From Acidobacteriota bacterium (lineage in GTDB: Bacteria; Acidobacteriota; Blastocatellia; Pyrinomonadales; Pyrinomonadaceae): a DNA stretch of 64,000 nt. The notes beneath the pieces are model-generated. The model worked only from the letters and a program-made list of their open reading frames with translations, was not told the origin of the DNA and searched no databases. The stretch is from the NCBI GenBank assembly GCA_016715115.1, contig JADKBM010000016.1:744001-808000 (forward strand), given 5' to 3'. Of this stretch, positions 7,905 to 16,516 are shown in pieces (within the stretch, counting starts at the first letter, position 1; every line of letters begins with the position of its first letter). A program made the translations under genes and the position numbers.

Positions 7905-10580
7905 TCACCACACATACGCTGAAGGAACCGCGACATCGGTCGGCAACCCGAATGTCTGTATCAGCAATCCCGCGGTCGAGCGGTTCAGATACCAGGTCGC
8001 GTTCGATGGCCGGAAAACCGCCGCATCGATCTTGCCGTCTCCGTCGTAATCGCCCGGCACCGGGGAATCGCCGTTCGCGCCGAACGGGAACGAGTAGAAC
8101 GAGCCATTCTCGGACCGGAGAATGAACCACTCGCCGCCCGAAGGCCGCCAGATCGCGACATCGGCTTTGCCGTCGCCGGTGAAATCGCCGGGAACCGGTC
8201 TGTCGGCGCTGTTCCCGAACGTATGAACAATCAGTCCGGAGGTCGAACGGTTCAGCCACCATTGGCCGGAACCGGGACGAAAGATCGCGATGTCGGCCCG
8301 CCCGTCGCCGTCGTAGTCGGCCGGAACGGGAACGTCGCCGCTCGCGCCGAATTGCTCGATGGCCGTTCCGCCGGCCGAGCGCTGTATGTACCAAGTCGAA
8401 GTCGACGGACGATAGACCGCGGCGTCAGCCTTGCGGTCGCCATCGTAATCAGACGGAGCTGGAACATCGCCGGAGACTCCGAACGGGAAAGAGTAGAAGG
8501 TCGAATTCTCGCTTCGCAGCACGAACCACTCGCCTGAAGCTGGTCGAAATACCGCGACATCCGTCTTGCCGTCACCGGTGAAGTCCGCCGGCGCGAGCGA
8601 GTCGCCCGAATTGCCGAAGGTATGCGCGATCACCCCGTCCGTGCTTCGGTTCAGCCACCATTGCCCGTTCGACGGACGGAAGACGGAGATATCGGATCTT
8701 CCGTCGCCGTCAAAATCGAACGGCCTGGTCGCCGGCGAACAGTTTGGTGCCACCGCCGCGAGCGAGTTCGAATCCGCCGAACCGTTGGCGTTCTGCGCCC
8801 GTACAAAATACTCGTAGGTCTGCCCGACGACGAGATTGGCGCTGTTGATGAATTGAGTCCCGGCGATCCCGCTCGTGTAGAGCGAGCCGTTGCGGTGGAT
8901 GTCGTATGACGCGGCGCCGATCGAGTTGGTCCAATTGAGCCTGATCCGTCCCGCCGTTCCGTTGCATTCGGGCGTCAGCGTCAAGGTGAGCGCGGCGGGC
9001 GGATTTCCGCCGATGACGTTGTTGTAAGCGCGCGGATCATACGCCGCAAGCTGCGCCGCGGTGTACGTGAAATACGAAGTTTTCCAGTCCCGGCCGGACG
9101 ATTCGATGACGCGGTAGTTCCCGTTTCCGAAATTCGTCTCGATCAGCCGCGTATGGTTGCTGACGATGTTGACGATATCGCCCGGCTGGGTCTGGGAGAG
9201 CGGTTTCGTTGTCGAGATGCCCGGGAGCGTCGAGGTCGCCTGCTTCGTCGTCAGCCCCCACGCGCGCGAGACGAAGCCCGAGCAATCGAGGCCGACCGCG
9301 CAGGACGGTTCGGCGCCGAAAGCTGTTTCGGTATCGTTGTCGCCGGCCGATCGTCCGAGGTCGAGATAGCCTTGTATCGCCGATGTCGTCGTCCAACCGC
9401 CCCAGCAATACGGCATCGAAACGTTTTCGCCGACCTGGACCCAGGCGGGAGTTTGGATCGTCTTCCCGCCGCAGGCGATCCCGAACCAGCGGTTCGCGCT
9501 CGTCGCGGTCCAGGTTTGGGACGTGTAAGGGACTGCGTTGGCGATGATCTGATCGCGCGTGATCGCGGCAAAATCGTTGATGCCGCGCACTGCGTTATCG
9601 GGGGTTTCGACCCTGATCAGATCCTTGTTGAAATGATAGTGCGAACGCCCAAGGAAATCGGGATACTGCGTCGGTTGCCCTTCCGTCGCCTCGCGGAGCG
9701 CGAAAAGGTACGCGCCGGCCGGAGCGGTCACCATATTCAAAACGGTTCCGTCGTCGGCCAGTTTGAGGTCGCGATTCGAAAGAACGTACGCGGTGTCGGG
9801 CAGACGAAGTTCGGCGGCGATTCCGACCGGTGATTTGCCGTCAAGTTTGACGATCAGAAGTCGGCGCTCGACCTCGACCGGGTTTTCCGAGATGAAGGTC
9901 TGAGTCTCAAGCGCGATGCGGTCGGGCGTCGCGCCGATGACGAAGACGCCTGCAAGCTTCCCGCCGCGTACGTCCGGCAGACGAAACCCGGCGGATTCGC
10001 CGCCCGCGACCCTGACGGCGAACGAGTCTCCGCCGGTAAGAGCGGTCGAGACGAACGCGCCGGTCTCGGTGATCCAGCCTTCTATCGGAGATGCGCCGAA
10101 CGGGCGCGGATCGACCTTGAGGCTATTTCCGGAAGGCAGCAAAAGATAAGTTTCGCCTCCGTAGCGAGCGATGCGCTGGACGCCGCGCTCGGCCTCGGGG
10201 ACCGGCGTTTCCGAGATCTGCTTTCCGCGCTCGTCGTAAGCGACGATCCGTTCGCCGGCGAGCACGTAGAAAATTCCGCCGTCAAAGACGAGATCGCGCG
10301 CTCCATTGGCGACCGCGAACCTCTTGATCAAGGCGCCCGACCGGCGGTCGATGACGACGATCTCGTCGGCGGCGTTCGCCAGCAACGCGATGCGTTCGCC
10401 GCCGGCCTCGTCGAACGAGATCACGCCCAAATTGACGCCCGGCCGCCGCTCATACGCGACGCCCGACGCCGCGTTCCAGCCGACCGAAAAAAGCCCCTCG
10501 ACCGCCAACCCCGGATTCGCCTGAACCGCCACTGAAGCCAGCGCGACGAAGACGATCAGAATTATCGCTTTGCATCTCAT
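7905..10580 (-). CDS. Secreted NlpC/P60-like hydrolase fused to FG-GAP/VCBS repeats
   Basis: The start is placed at the ATG giving MRCKAIILIVFVALASVAVQA, a signal peptide; the frame continues upstream only through repeat sequence. The 891-residue protein has an N-terminal region of beta-propeller character (about 25-330). An NlpC/P60-like cysteine peptidase/amidase segment follows, with CWGG near 390, the catalytic-type GLDCSGF near 430 and the His in NHTRLI near 474. Next come a fibronectin-III-like domain (about 530-610) and six or so FG-GAP repeats (DFDGDGRSDISVFRP type) from about 620 to the end. It is probably exported and acts on cell-wall or peptide cross-links, with the propeller for binding. 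Substrate unknown. Confidence 0.75.
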   Translation of the reverse strand: MRCKAIILIVFVALASVAVQANPGLAVEGLFSVGWNAASGVAYERRPGVNLGVISFDEAGGERIALLANAADEIVVIDRRSGALIKRFAVANGARDLVFDGGIFYVLAGERIVAYDERGKQISETPVPEAERGVQRIARYGGETYLLLPSGNSLKVDPRPFGASPIEGWITETGAFVSTALTGGDSFAVRVAGGESAGFRLPDVRGGKLAGVFVIGATPDRIALETQTFISENPVEVERRLLIVKLDGKSPVGIAAELRLPDTAYVLSNRDLKLADDGTVLNMVTAPAGAYLFALREATEGQPTQYPDFLGRSHYHFNKDLIRVETPDNAVRGINDFAAITRDQIIANAVPYTSQTWTATSANRWFGIACGGKTIQTPAWVQVGENVSMPYCWGGWTTTSAIQGYLDLGRSAGDNDTETAFGAEPSCAVGLDCSGFVSRAWGLTTKQATSTLPGISTTKPLSQTQPGDIVNIVSNHTRLIETNFGNGNYRVIESSGRDWKTSYFTYTAAQLAAYDPRAYNNVIGGNPPAALTLTLTPECNGTAGRIRLNWTNSIGAASYDIHRNGSLYTSGIAGTQFINSANLVVGQTYEYFVRAQNANGSADSNSLAAVAPNCSPATRPFDFDGDGRSDISVFRPSNGQWWLNRSTDGVIAHTFGNSGDSLAPADFTGDGKTDVAVFRPASGEWFVLRSENSTFYSFPFGVSGDVPAPSDYDGDRKADAAVYRPSTSTWYIQRSAGGTAIEQFGASGDVPVPADYDGDGRADIAIFRPGSGQWWLNRSTSGLIVHTFGNSADRPVPGDFTGDGKADVAIWRPSGGEWFILRSENGSFYSFPFGANGDSPVPGDYDGDGKIDAAVFRPSNATWYLNRSTAGLLIQTFGLPTDVAVPSAYVW

Positions 10581-10632
10581 AACGCGAACAATTCCATAAT
10601 ACACCGCAGACCAAAAAAAAACGCAGAAACAA

Positions 10633-10845
10633 GCGTGCCGCCTCATGCTTGGATCGCCACGAATTTCACGAATTTCACAAATCCTTTTTTTCCTCAGAGG
10701 ATAGCGATTCCGTGTTCGAGATCGACCTTGCGGAAGAAAACCCGAATTACTCAACAGGAAATATCTCCCGCAAAACACTCCTATCGCGTAATTTCGGATA
10801 AAACATTTCGTGAAAATCGTGGCGTCCAAGCATTGGGCGGTACGC
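10633..10845. repeat. Long inverted repeat, hairpin family copy 2
   Basis: The left arm (about 10633-10680) and right arm (about 10804-10845) pair imperfectly across GCGT.CCGCC..ATGCTTGGA.CGCCACGA and the CACGAATTTCAC units. The interior contains GTTCGAGATCGACCTTGCGG (10714-10733), present identically inside copy 3 at 12215-12234. The right end abuts the stop codon of the downstream-reading minus-strand gene. The shared interior shows this is a dispersed element, not just a local palindrome. Confidence 0.82.
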
Positions 10846-12006
10846 TTACTTTGTGCGTTTCTGCATTGTTCTTATGAACCACAGCGCGAGGACGATTAGG
10901 GCGATGGCCGAGGTGATAAGCGGCCAGCGGTATTTTGAGAGAAGGCTTTCCGGAGCGGGTTCGGGGTCGGTCTGGGAGCGCTTTCTGGCGTCGGCGATCA
11001 ACGCGGTCCTTCCCTTTTCGAGGATCTTCGTGATCCGGTCTTTGGCTTCGCTCGCGACCAGTCGGCGGGCCATCGAACGGAACGCGCCCGAGAGCGCGTC
11101 GGTCCGCGAGCGATCCGTGAAGACGAAGTAGACGCGCTCCTCGCCGCCGTCGGCGACTCTCACGAGCATCGCGATCGAAAGCGAGACGTCAAGATAACGG
11201 CTGCCGTATATCTGCTTGTTGACGACGAAATGGTGATCGTTGTGCGAAGCCGCGACGGTGTGCGTTAGAATGATCGCCGGATTGAGGCCGAAATCGATCG
11301 ATGACCAGCGCAACTCGCTCGCCGTGTCCGGCGACGCCAACTCCGGAAACTTCGCGATGTATTCGAACAGAACGGGCGCAAGCTCTTTGATGAAAAGCGA
11401 CTCTTCGAGCAATGTCCGGTGAGCGCGCGCCGGATCGAAGGGTTTCGAGCGATTCGTGTATTCGGCAAGCGCCCGGTCGCCGCGCGCGCGGTAGTCGATC
11501 GCATAGCCGAGCAGAAGTTCGCGAACGAAGCGGTCGACTGCGGACCGATGATCGGGCGAATTCCAGTCGATCTCGGTGCCAAGCCGCTTGAGCGCATCGG
11601 TGGTGAGGTTTACGTCGCAGTCGCCGGGCCGGCATTTGCTCAATTCCTCGTAGTCTCGCTTTTCAAGCTTCAGCCCGTCAAGATCCGCGATAAGTGGCGG
11701 TTCGCTGAACAATCCGCGGGACAAAACCGTCTTGTCGGAACGCTGCGCCAGGCTGTTGCGAAAGGCTTCCAGACTGAACGATGAAACGGTTCCGACGCTG
11801 ACGACACCGATCAAGGCGATCTCCTGTTTGTCATCCGACCGAAGCGTTTTGACAACCGATTTATTGCCGTCGAGCCGCTCCAGTTCGTCGGGTGAAAAAT
11901 CAGCCTTTTCGACCAAAATGCGGCGAAATTCGCCCATCGGCATCTGCGCCAAACTGCCTGCGGCTGCAGCAAGGACGATCGAAAACAGGATCAGCATCCG
12001 CGTCAT
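10846..12006 (-). CDS. Secreted protein with C-terminal membrane anchor, unknown function
   Basis: The start is chosen at the ATG giving MTRMLILFSIVLAAAAGSLAQ, a good signal peptide; the upstream extension runs into repeat. The 386-residue product has a single C-terminal transmembrane helix (about 359-378, WPLITSAIALIVLALWFI) followed by a short basic cytoplasmic tail, so most of it is extracytoplasmic. The body is mixed alpha/beta without a motif I recognise. There is a CRPGDCD pair near 120. It is separated from the NlpC/P60 gene by hairpin copy 2 and may not share its transcript. Confidence 0.55.
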   Translation of the reverse strand: MTRMLILFSIVLAAAAGSLAQMPMGEFRRILVEKADFSPDELERLDGNKSVVKTLRSDDKQEIALIGVVSVGTVSSFSLEAFRNSLAQRSDKTVLSRGLFSEPPLIADLDGLKLEKRDYEELSKCRPGDCDVNLTTDALKRLGTEIDWNSPDHRSAVDRFVRELLLGYAIDYRARGDRALAEYTNRSKPFDPARAHRTLLEESLFIKELAPVLFEYIAKFPELASPDTASELRWSSIDFGLNPAIILTHTVAASHNDHHFVVNKQIYGSRYLDVSLSIAMLVRVADGGEERVYFVFTDRSRTDALSGAFRSMARRLVASEAKDRITKILEKGRTALIADARKRSQTDPEPAPESLLSKYRWPLITSAIALIVLALWFIRTMQKRTK

Positions 12007-12062
12007 AATCAAATTATATACTCTCGCGGCCGATCCGTGGGCGTTGTCGGAAACCCGGAGCG

Positions 12063-12298
12063 GCCGCCTCATCCTTGGATCGCCACGAATCTCACGAATT
12101 TCGCAAATCCTCTCCTGTTTTCCGCGCTCTTAATTCGTTAAGATATAAACGTCGTTTACTCAGTAAGTTACCGGTGCCGAAGCTGAAAGCAGTACAAATC
12201 CTCGTTGTCCTCCGGTTCGAGATCGACCTTGCGGGAAGTAAATCATTTCGTGAAATTCGTGAAATTCGTGGCGATCCGCGTTGCCATCCGGGCGGCAG
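12063..12298. repeat. Long inverted repeat, hairpin family copy 3
   Basis: The left arm begins GGCCGCCTCATCCTTGGATC and continues with the CACGAATCTCACGAATTTC units. The right arm at about 12244-12298 carries the reverse complement ending in GGGCGGCAGAG. The interior shares GTTCGAGATCGACCTTGCGG with copy 2. It occupies the gap between the start of the 10846-12006 gene and the tRNA-Ala. Confidence 0.82.
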
Positions 12299-12338
12299 AG
12301 CGGCGGAGTTTTGGGCGAAAGGTCGGGCGGGCGGCAAA

Positions 12339-12378
12339 CGAAAGGCCGCCCGAAAACTGAGTTTCAGACGGCCTTTTT
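12339..12378 (-). terminator. Hairpin terminator downstream of tRNA-Ala
   Basis: The segment pairs AAAGGCCGCCCGAAAAC with GTTTCAGACGGCCTTTTTA around a short TGA loop. This is a long GC-rich stem flanked by A and T runs on both sides, so it can work in either direction. It lies immediately 3' of the minus-strand tRNA, which is its likely client. Confidence 0.7.
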
Positions 12379-12385
12379 ATCGAAC

Positions 12386-12462
12386 TGGTGGAGATGAGGG
12401 GGGTCGAACCCCTGACCTCTGCATTGCGAACGCAGCGCTCTGCCAAACTGAGCTACATCCCC
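12386..12462 (-). tRNA. tRNA-Ala (anticodon CGC)
   Basis: On the minus strand the sequence folds into a full cloverleaf. The acceptor is GGGGATG/CATCTCC, the D-arm is GCTC...GAGC, and the anticodon stem CTGCG/TGCAG has loop TTCGCAA, so the anticodon is CGC. The variable region is AGGTC and the T-arm AGGGG-TTCGACC-CCCCT. Discriminator A is followed by an encoded CCA. Total length is 77 with CCA. The CGC anticodon reads the alanine codon GCG. Confidence 0.95.
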
Positions 12463-12605
12463 AGGGCGAATTCGGATCGGTGATTTTGGATATTGGATTG
12501 TCCGGCAATCACCGCTCCGACGAAAAATTAAGGTATCGTATGACGGCCTTTTGCGTCAAGTTTTCAACCTGACAAATCCGAAATCACAAATCCCACATCC
12601 GAAAT

Positions 12606-12857
12606 CTATTGGACTGTCGCGGCGAGCAGCGAGCCTTTCGGGTCCGACGCGAAGGCATAGCCGTCCTCGATCTTTCCGATCATCCCGTGAAAGACGATAT
12701 CCTCGCCGCTCAGAACGACGACGACGTCGCCCGGGCTGTTAAGTTTTTCGTCGATCTTGAATTTGATGATCGTCGCGTTGCCGTTGTCCTGCGACACGGC
12801 CTCGTAGTCGAATGTGTCAGCGTCGAAGCTGAGCGTTTGGCAAAATGAAACTTCCAT
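12606..12857 (-). CDS. Small conserved-looking hypothetical protein
   Basis: This 83-residue acidic, soluble protein has alternating hydrophobic strands (IKFKIDEK, DVVVVLSGEDIVFHGMIGKI), suggesting a small all-beta fold. There is no signal peptide or recognised motif. The ribosome site is weak. Third-position GC bias is like its neighbours, which supports it being coding. It is flanked by simple-repeat DNA on both sides. Function unknown. Confidence 0.5.
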   Translation of the reverse strand: MEVSFCQTLSFDADTFDYEAVSQDNGNATIIKFKIDEKLNSPGDVVVVLSGEDIVFHGMIGKIEDGYAFASDPKGSLLAATVQ

Positions 12858-12859
12858 AG

Positions 12860-12959
12860 GTAAAAAGTAGACGGTAGTTAGTAGTTAGTAGTCAGTAGAC
12901 GGTAGACCGTCGTTAGTCAGTAGTCCTTTAGTAGTCAGTAGACGGTAGTCAGTAGACTT
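12860..12959. repeat. Simple direct-repeat tract of GTAGTCAGTAGACG units
   Basis: About 95 bases consist of imperfect copies of GTAGTCAGTAGACGGTA and GTTAGTAGTTAGTAGTC, immediately 5' of the small hypothetical gene at 12606-12857. The same GTCTACCGTCTA motif appears once near 32100. From 12960 to 13158 I see only a short GATTCGCGATTCGCG repeat (13027-13045) and nothing else recognisable. Confidence 0.75.
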
Positions 12960-13158
12960 GATTCTGACTGGTTTGGCGGCCGATTTCAAACTGGGAGTCT
13001 TGAAACAGAAGATATGCCCGCGGCATTCGCGATTCGCGATTCGCGGATATCATTGAGAATATGACACTTATCCGAGCCAAACCTCGTTTGTCCCCCAACG
13101 GCGGCGATCTCGTTCACGATGCTCGGTCGCTTTGCACCAAGAAATCCAACCCTCTCCC

Positions 13159-14379
13159 CTATTTCGTACGGGCGTCCGCAATGATCCTGAAATCCAGCCC
13201 GATCGCGTCGTGGTCCGAAAGCGGCGTTCCTGATTCGTCTGTCAGGTTGCCGATCGTCAGAGGTTTTCCGGCCGGTTCGATGTCGCGGCCGGTGAACCAG
13301 TCGAGCCGGCCCGAAACGCGTCCGCCGACGCGGCGGGCGGCCCAGAAGATGAACGGAAAGCACCATTCCGGAACCCAATCGCGCAGATTCGTGTTCTTTT
13401 CGATGCTCTCGACGTCGTAATGGAGCGTTCCGGCTCCGGGTTCGTTCAGGTCCTTGTAATTGAATCCGCGCCGCTCCAGTTCGTTGAACAAATTCCGTTC
13501 GAAGTATCGGTCCGGATACGGAAAGTGCTTCGTCACGATACGTTTCGGCCCCATCATCACGCGGCGCCAATAGCCGAGGATGGCGCGGGTCGAATTCTGT
13601 GAATTGAACGTCGTCGTGTTCCAATCGCCGCCGATCACGGTCGGCAACGGCGGCAATGTGTCGAGATGATCGAGCACGATCTTGATCTGCAGATGGCGGT
13701 GGGCCCGCGAGCAATGCGCGTCGAGATGCGTCGTTACCGCACGAAATGTGCCCAGAGGATGCTCGATGTCGGCGACGAGCGCGCGCAGATAGCCGAGCCG
13801 TTTCTCCTTGCCCCACATCTTGTCCTTGCCGTTCGGGAGATCGACCGCGTGCGCGTTGCGCATCGGGTAGCGCGAAAACATCGAAAGCCCGTGGATCGAC
13901 GTCGTGTTCTCACCCTCGGCCAGCGCTTCGACGCCGCTTCCCTTCTGGAGCGCGATGTAGACCGGCGCGAACGCGTAGTTCAGCTTCAGTTCCTGCGCGA
14001 TCTCGCGCGCGACAAAGCGATTCCGGCTGCGCGCCATACCGTAATCGAGTTCGGTCAGCAAAAACAGGTCGCGGTCGCGCAGATGCTCGTGGTTCTTGAG
14101 GGCGTCGACGATGCCTTCGAAGATGTTGCCGCGTTCGATGTTCCAGGCGATCGCGGAAACCGCGGATCTGGGATTTGGGATTTCTGATTTGGGATTTTCG
14201 GAAAAGTCTTCCCTCACCACCGCGCCGAGGATGCGTTCGACGGTCGGGCGGATCTTTTTGTAGAGTTCGCTGCGCTCGGTCTCCTCGATCGACTCGAACG
14301 TCAGCAACTCGGGAAAATGCTGATTCAGGTCGTGATCGAGCAACTCGGGCGAGTGATGTTCGATTTCTTCTTGGGTCAT
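13159..14379 (-). CDS. Endonuclease/exonuclease/phosphatase (EEP) family protein
   Basis: The start is placed at the ATG giving MTQEEIEHH; an in-frame TTG three codons upstream is less likely. The 406-residue protein has the Mg-dependent EEP fold: AIAWNIERGN (about 76-85), LTELDYG (catalytic Glu region), TTHLDAH, GGDWNTTTF (Asp/Asn pair) and the terminal LSDHDAIGLDF. It should hydrolyse a phosphodiester or phosphomonoester; DNA, nucleotide and lipid substrates are all possible. Residues 61-72 (ENPKSEIPNPRS) are encoded by the intergenic GATTTGGGATTTC repeat inserted in frame between an N-terminal helical domain and the catalytic core. It is preceded by the ATP-grasp gene. Confidence 0.8.
   Translation of the reverse strand: MTQEEIEHHSPELLDHDLNQHFPELLTFESIEETERSELYKKIRPTVERILGAVVREDFSENPKSEIPNPRSAVSAIAWNIERGNIFEGIVDALKNHEHLRDRDLFLLTELDYGMARSRNRFVAREIAQELKLNYAFAPVYIALQKGSGVEALAEGENTTSIHGLSMFSRYPMRNAHAVDLPNGKDKMWGKEKRLGYLRALVADIEHPLGTFRAVTTHLDAHCSRAHRHLQIKIVLDHLDTLPPLPTVIGGDWNTTTFNSQNSTRAILGYWRRVMMGPKRIVTKHFPYPDRYFERNLFNELERRGFNYKDLNEPGAGTLHYDVESIEKNTNLRDWVPEWCFPFIFWAARRVGGRVSGRLDWFTGRDIEPAGKPLTIGNLTDESGTPLSDHDAIGLDFRIIADARTK
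14164..14199. repeat. Intergenic-type repeat inside the EEP gene
   Basis: The DNA reads GGGATTTCTGATTTGGGATT and similar units, the same family seen between genes elsewhere. It keeps the frame and encodes NPKSEIPNPRS. Confidence 0.8.
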
Positions 14380-14473
14380 ATCAAACAATTTCGGAATTCG
14401 GATTTGTGATTTCGCATTTCAGCCAAGACTGCAAAACAAATCCGCAATCCAAAATCACAAATCCAAAATCGAG

Positions 14474-15685
14474 TCAGTCGTCGTATCTTTCCTTCGCCGG
14501 TGCGACGGCGAGGAATTCGCCGGCGATGCGGTCCGCGTAAGTGCCGAGCAGTTCGTAAAGGCGATCCTTCTTCTTTGAATGCAGGATCAGTCCGACGTGA
14601 TGCGGCTTGTGAACGCGATATACGACCTCCGGATCGTCGAAGTGCGAAGTGTCCGGATGATCCTCCTTCGCTAGCGCAAGACAAATGCCGGCGTATTCTT
14701 TCTTCACTTTCGGCGCTTTGTACGGGTTCTCCTCGGTCGCCGTTTCGACCTTCGCCCATTCGCGCCAGAGGTTGAAGCCGTTGGCGTACTCAGTCACGTT
14801 CGCAATGTACGCGCCGCCGACGCGGCAGGCGACTTCGAGCAGGAAAAACTCGCCGGTTTCGGCACAGCGGAGGAATTCCGCGTGCGCGACGCCGCGTTTG
14901 TATTCGAAGCCCTCGAGCAGTTTCTTGTTGAGTTTCTCAAGTTCCTTTCGCAGTTTCGAACGATAATCGACCGTGTACGTCGAAAACACTCCGCCCATAT
15001 GCGTAACGGTGAACGGCGGCGTGCCGTATTCGCTGACGCCGGCGGCGACGATCTCGCCGTTTTCGACGACCGAATCGACGTGATAGACCTTGCCGGTGAT
15101 GAATCGCTCGATCAGAAACTGCGACGGATGATCGCGCCAGGTGTTGCGATTGTCGAGGTCGGTCAGGACGTCCCAGACCTGATCCTTTGTCTCGCATTTG
15201 CGGATTCCGAAGGCCGAAACTTCGGTGCGCGGTTTGACGATCCACGGCCCCGGAACGCGATCCAGATACTCGTTGATCGCGTCCTGATTGAAAGCGCCGA
15301 CGAATTCCGGACACGGTATTCCAAGTTCGGAGGCGAGGTTCCGCATCCGAAGCTTGTCGCGAAAGCGAAGTCCGTAACTTCCGGAAATCCCTTCGATCTG
15401 GAGGTGTTCGCGCACTTTCGCCGCAGTCAGTACGTCGAATTCGTCGAGCCCGACGATGCGGTCGATCGGCTGGCTGCCCGCGATATTGGTGATCGTTCGA
15501 ACATACGCCCCGACCGATGCGTAACCGTCGACCGTCTGAACCTCGTTGAGGCTCGTCCACGCCCAGGCGGCGTCCTTCAGATCGTTGCGCGTGACAAGCG
15601 TCACGTGCCATCCCGCATTATGGCATTCTTCGAGAAACTCGTTGCCCTTGAATTCGCTGGCGATGCAAACGATGTATTTTTTCAT
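14474..15685 (-). CDS. ATP-grasp domain enzyme
   Basis: The start is placed at the ATG giving MKKYIVCIASEF; an upstream in-frame ATG lacks conserved sequence. The 403-residue protein has an N-terminal pre-ATP-grasp alpha/beta domain (GLDEFDVLTAAKVREHL near 80-95). The ATP-grasp core has PWIVKPRTEVSAFGI (phosphate-binding Lys), QFLIERFITGKVYHVDSVV and FFLLEVACRVGGAYI (metal-binding Glu and Arg). Such proteins ligate a carboxylate to an amine or thiol using ATP. The small-molecule substrate cannot be read from sequence. It is divergent from the site-2 protease and upstream of the EEP gene. Confidence 0.8.
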   Translation of the reverse strand: MKKYIVCIASEFKGNEFLEECHNAGWHVTLVTRNDLKDAAWAWTSLNEVQTVDGYASVGAYVRTITNIAGSQPIDRIVGLDEFDVLTAAKVREHLQIEGISGSYGLRFRDKLRMRNLASELGIPCPEFVGAFNQDAINEYLDRVPGPWIVKPRTEVSAFGIRKCETKDQVWDVLTDLDNRNTWRDHPSQFLIERFITGKVYHVDSVVENGEIVAAGVSEYGTPPFTVTHMGGVFSTYTVDYRSKLRKELEKLNKKLLEGFEYKRGVAHAEFLRCAETGEFFLLEVACRVGGAYIANVTEYANGFNLWREWAKVETATEENPYKAPKVKKEYAGICLALAKEDHPDTSHFDDPEVVYRVHKPHHVGLILHSKKKDRLYELLGTYADRIAGEFLAVAPAKERYDD

Positions 15686-15815
15686 AAAGTCCGTTTTATC
15701 TTGCGCCCGAAAAATGGCACAATTCAAAGTCTGAAGACACGCTAAATGCTCGTTTTGACGTTAGCAAAACGGACATTGACTTGCAAATTAGACGGCTTCG
15801 GAAAGGGAGTAATTA

Positions 15816-16514
15816 ATGGGCGGAATTGACCCGATCGAATTGGTTTCAAACTTGATCATCTATATGGTCGTGCTGTTGCTGGCGATCTCGTCGCACGAAG
15901 CGGGACACGCCTGGATGTCGCACAAATACGGCGACGACACGGCCTATATGCTCGGCCGCGTGACGCTCAATCCGGTCGCGCATACCGATCCGATCGGGAC
16001 GCTGCTTCTGCCGATCATCAGTTTCGTTTTCGGCGCGATGGGCGGAGCGCTCGCCTCCATCCCGCTCATCGGCTGGGGCAAGCCGACGCCGGTCAATCCG
16101 CGCAACTGGACGAAGTACAACCAGGCGAACGTGATGGTCTCGATCGCCGGGATCCTGGCGAACATCATTCTCGCGGTATCCTCGTTCGCGATCTTCAAAC
16201 TGCTGCTGTCGTACGATGTCCTGACGTTTGCGAGCATACAGGAAGGTGTACCGAAGATCTTCGGTACTTTGCTGACCTATATGATCTTCCTGAATGTCTC
16301 GCTGGCGATCTTCAACCTGCTGCCGTTCCCGCCGCTTGACGGAAGCAAGGTTTTGTCGACATTCTTGCCGGCGAGTTTTCAACCGATATTCGATATGCTC
16401 GAGCATTACGGCTTCATCATTCTGATGGCGCTCATCTACTTCGGCATCGTCAGCTTCGTGATGCGGCCCGTTTTCGCGGTCGTCCGGTATCTGCTCGTCA
16501 CCCCCTGGTTCTAA
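15816..16514 (+). CDS. Site-2 protease family membrane metalloprotease (M50)
   Basis: This 232-residue multi-pass membrane protein has HEAGH at 27-31 in the first core helix and the second metal motif NLLPFPPLDGSKV near 165-177 (Asp ligand). It belongs to the short M50B branch without a PDZ domain, which cleaves substrates within the membrane. A GGGAG ribosome site precedes the ATG. It lies two bases before trpS, so the two are probably co-transcribed, an arrangement seen in many bacteria. Confidence 0.9.
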   Translation: MGGIDPIELVSNLIIYMVVLLLAISSHEAGHAWMSHKYGDDTAYMLGRVTLNPVAHTDPIGTLLLPIISFVFGAMGGALASIPLIGWGKPTPVNPRNWTKYNQANVMVSIAGILANIILAVSSFAIFKLLLSYDVLTFASIQEGVPKIFGTLLTYMIFLNVSLAIFNLLPFPPLDGSKVLSTFLPASFQPIFDMLEHYGFIILMALIYFGIVSFVMRPVFAVVRYLLVTPWF

Positions 16515-16516
16515 AT

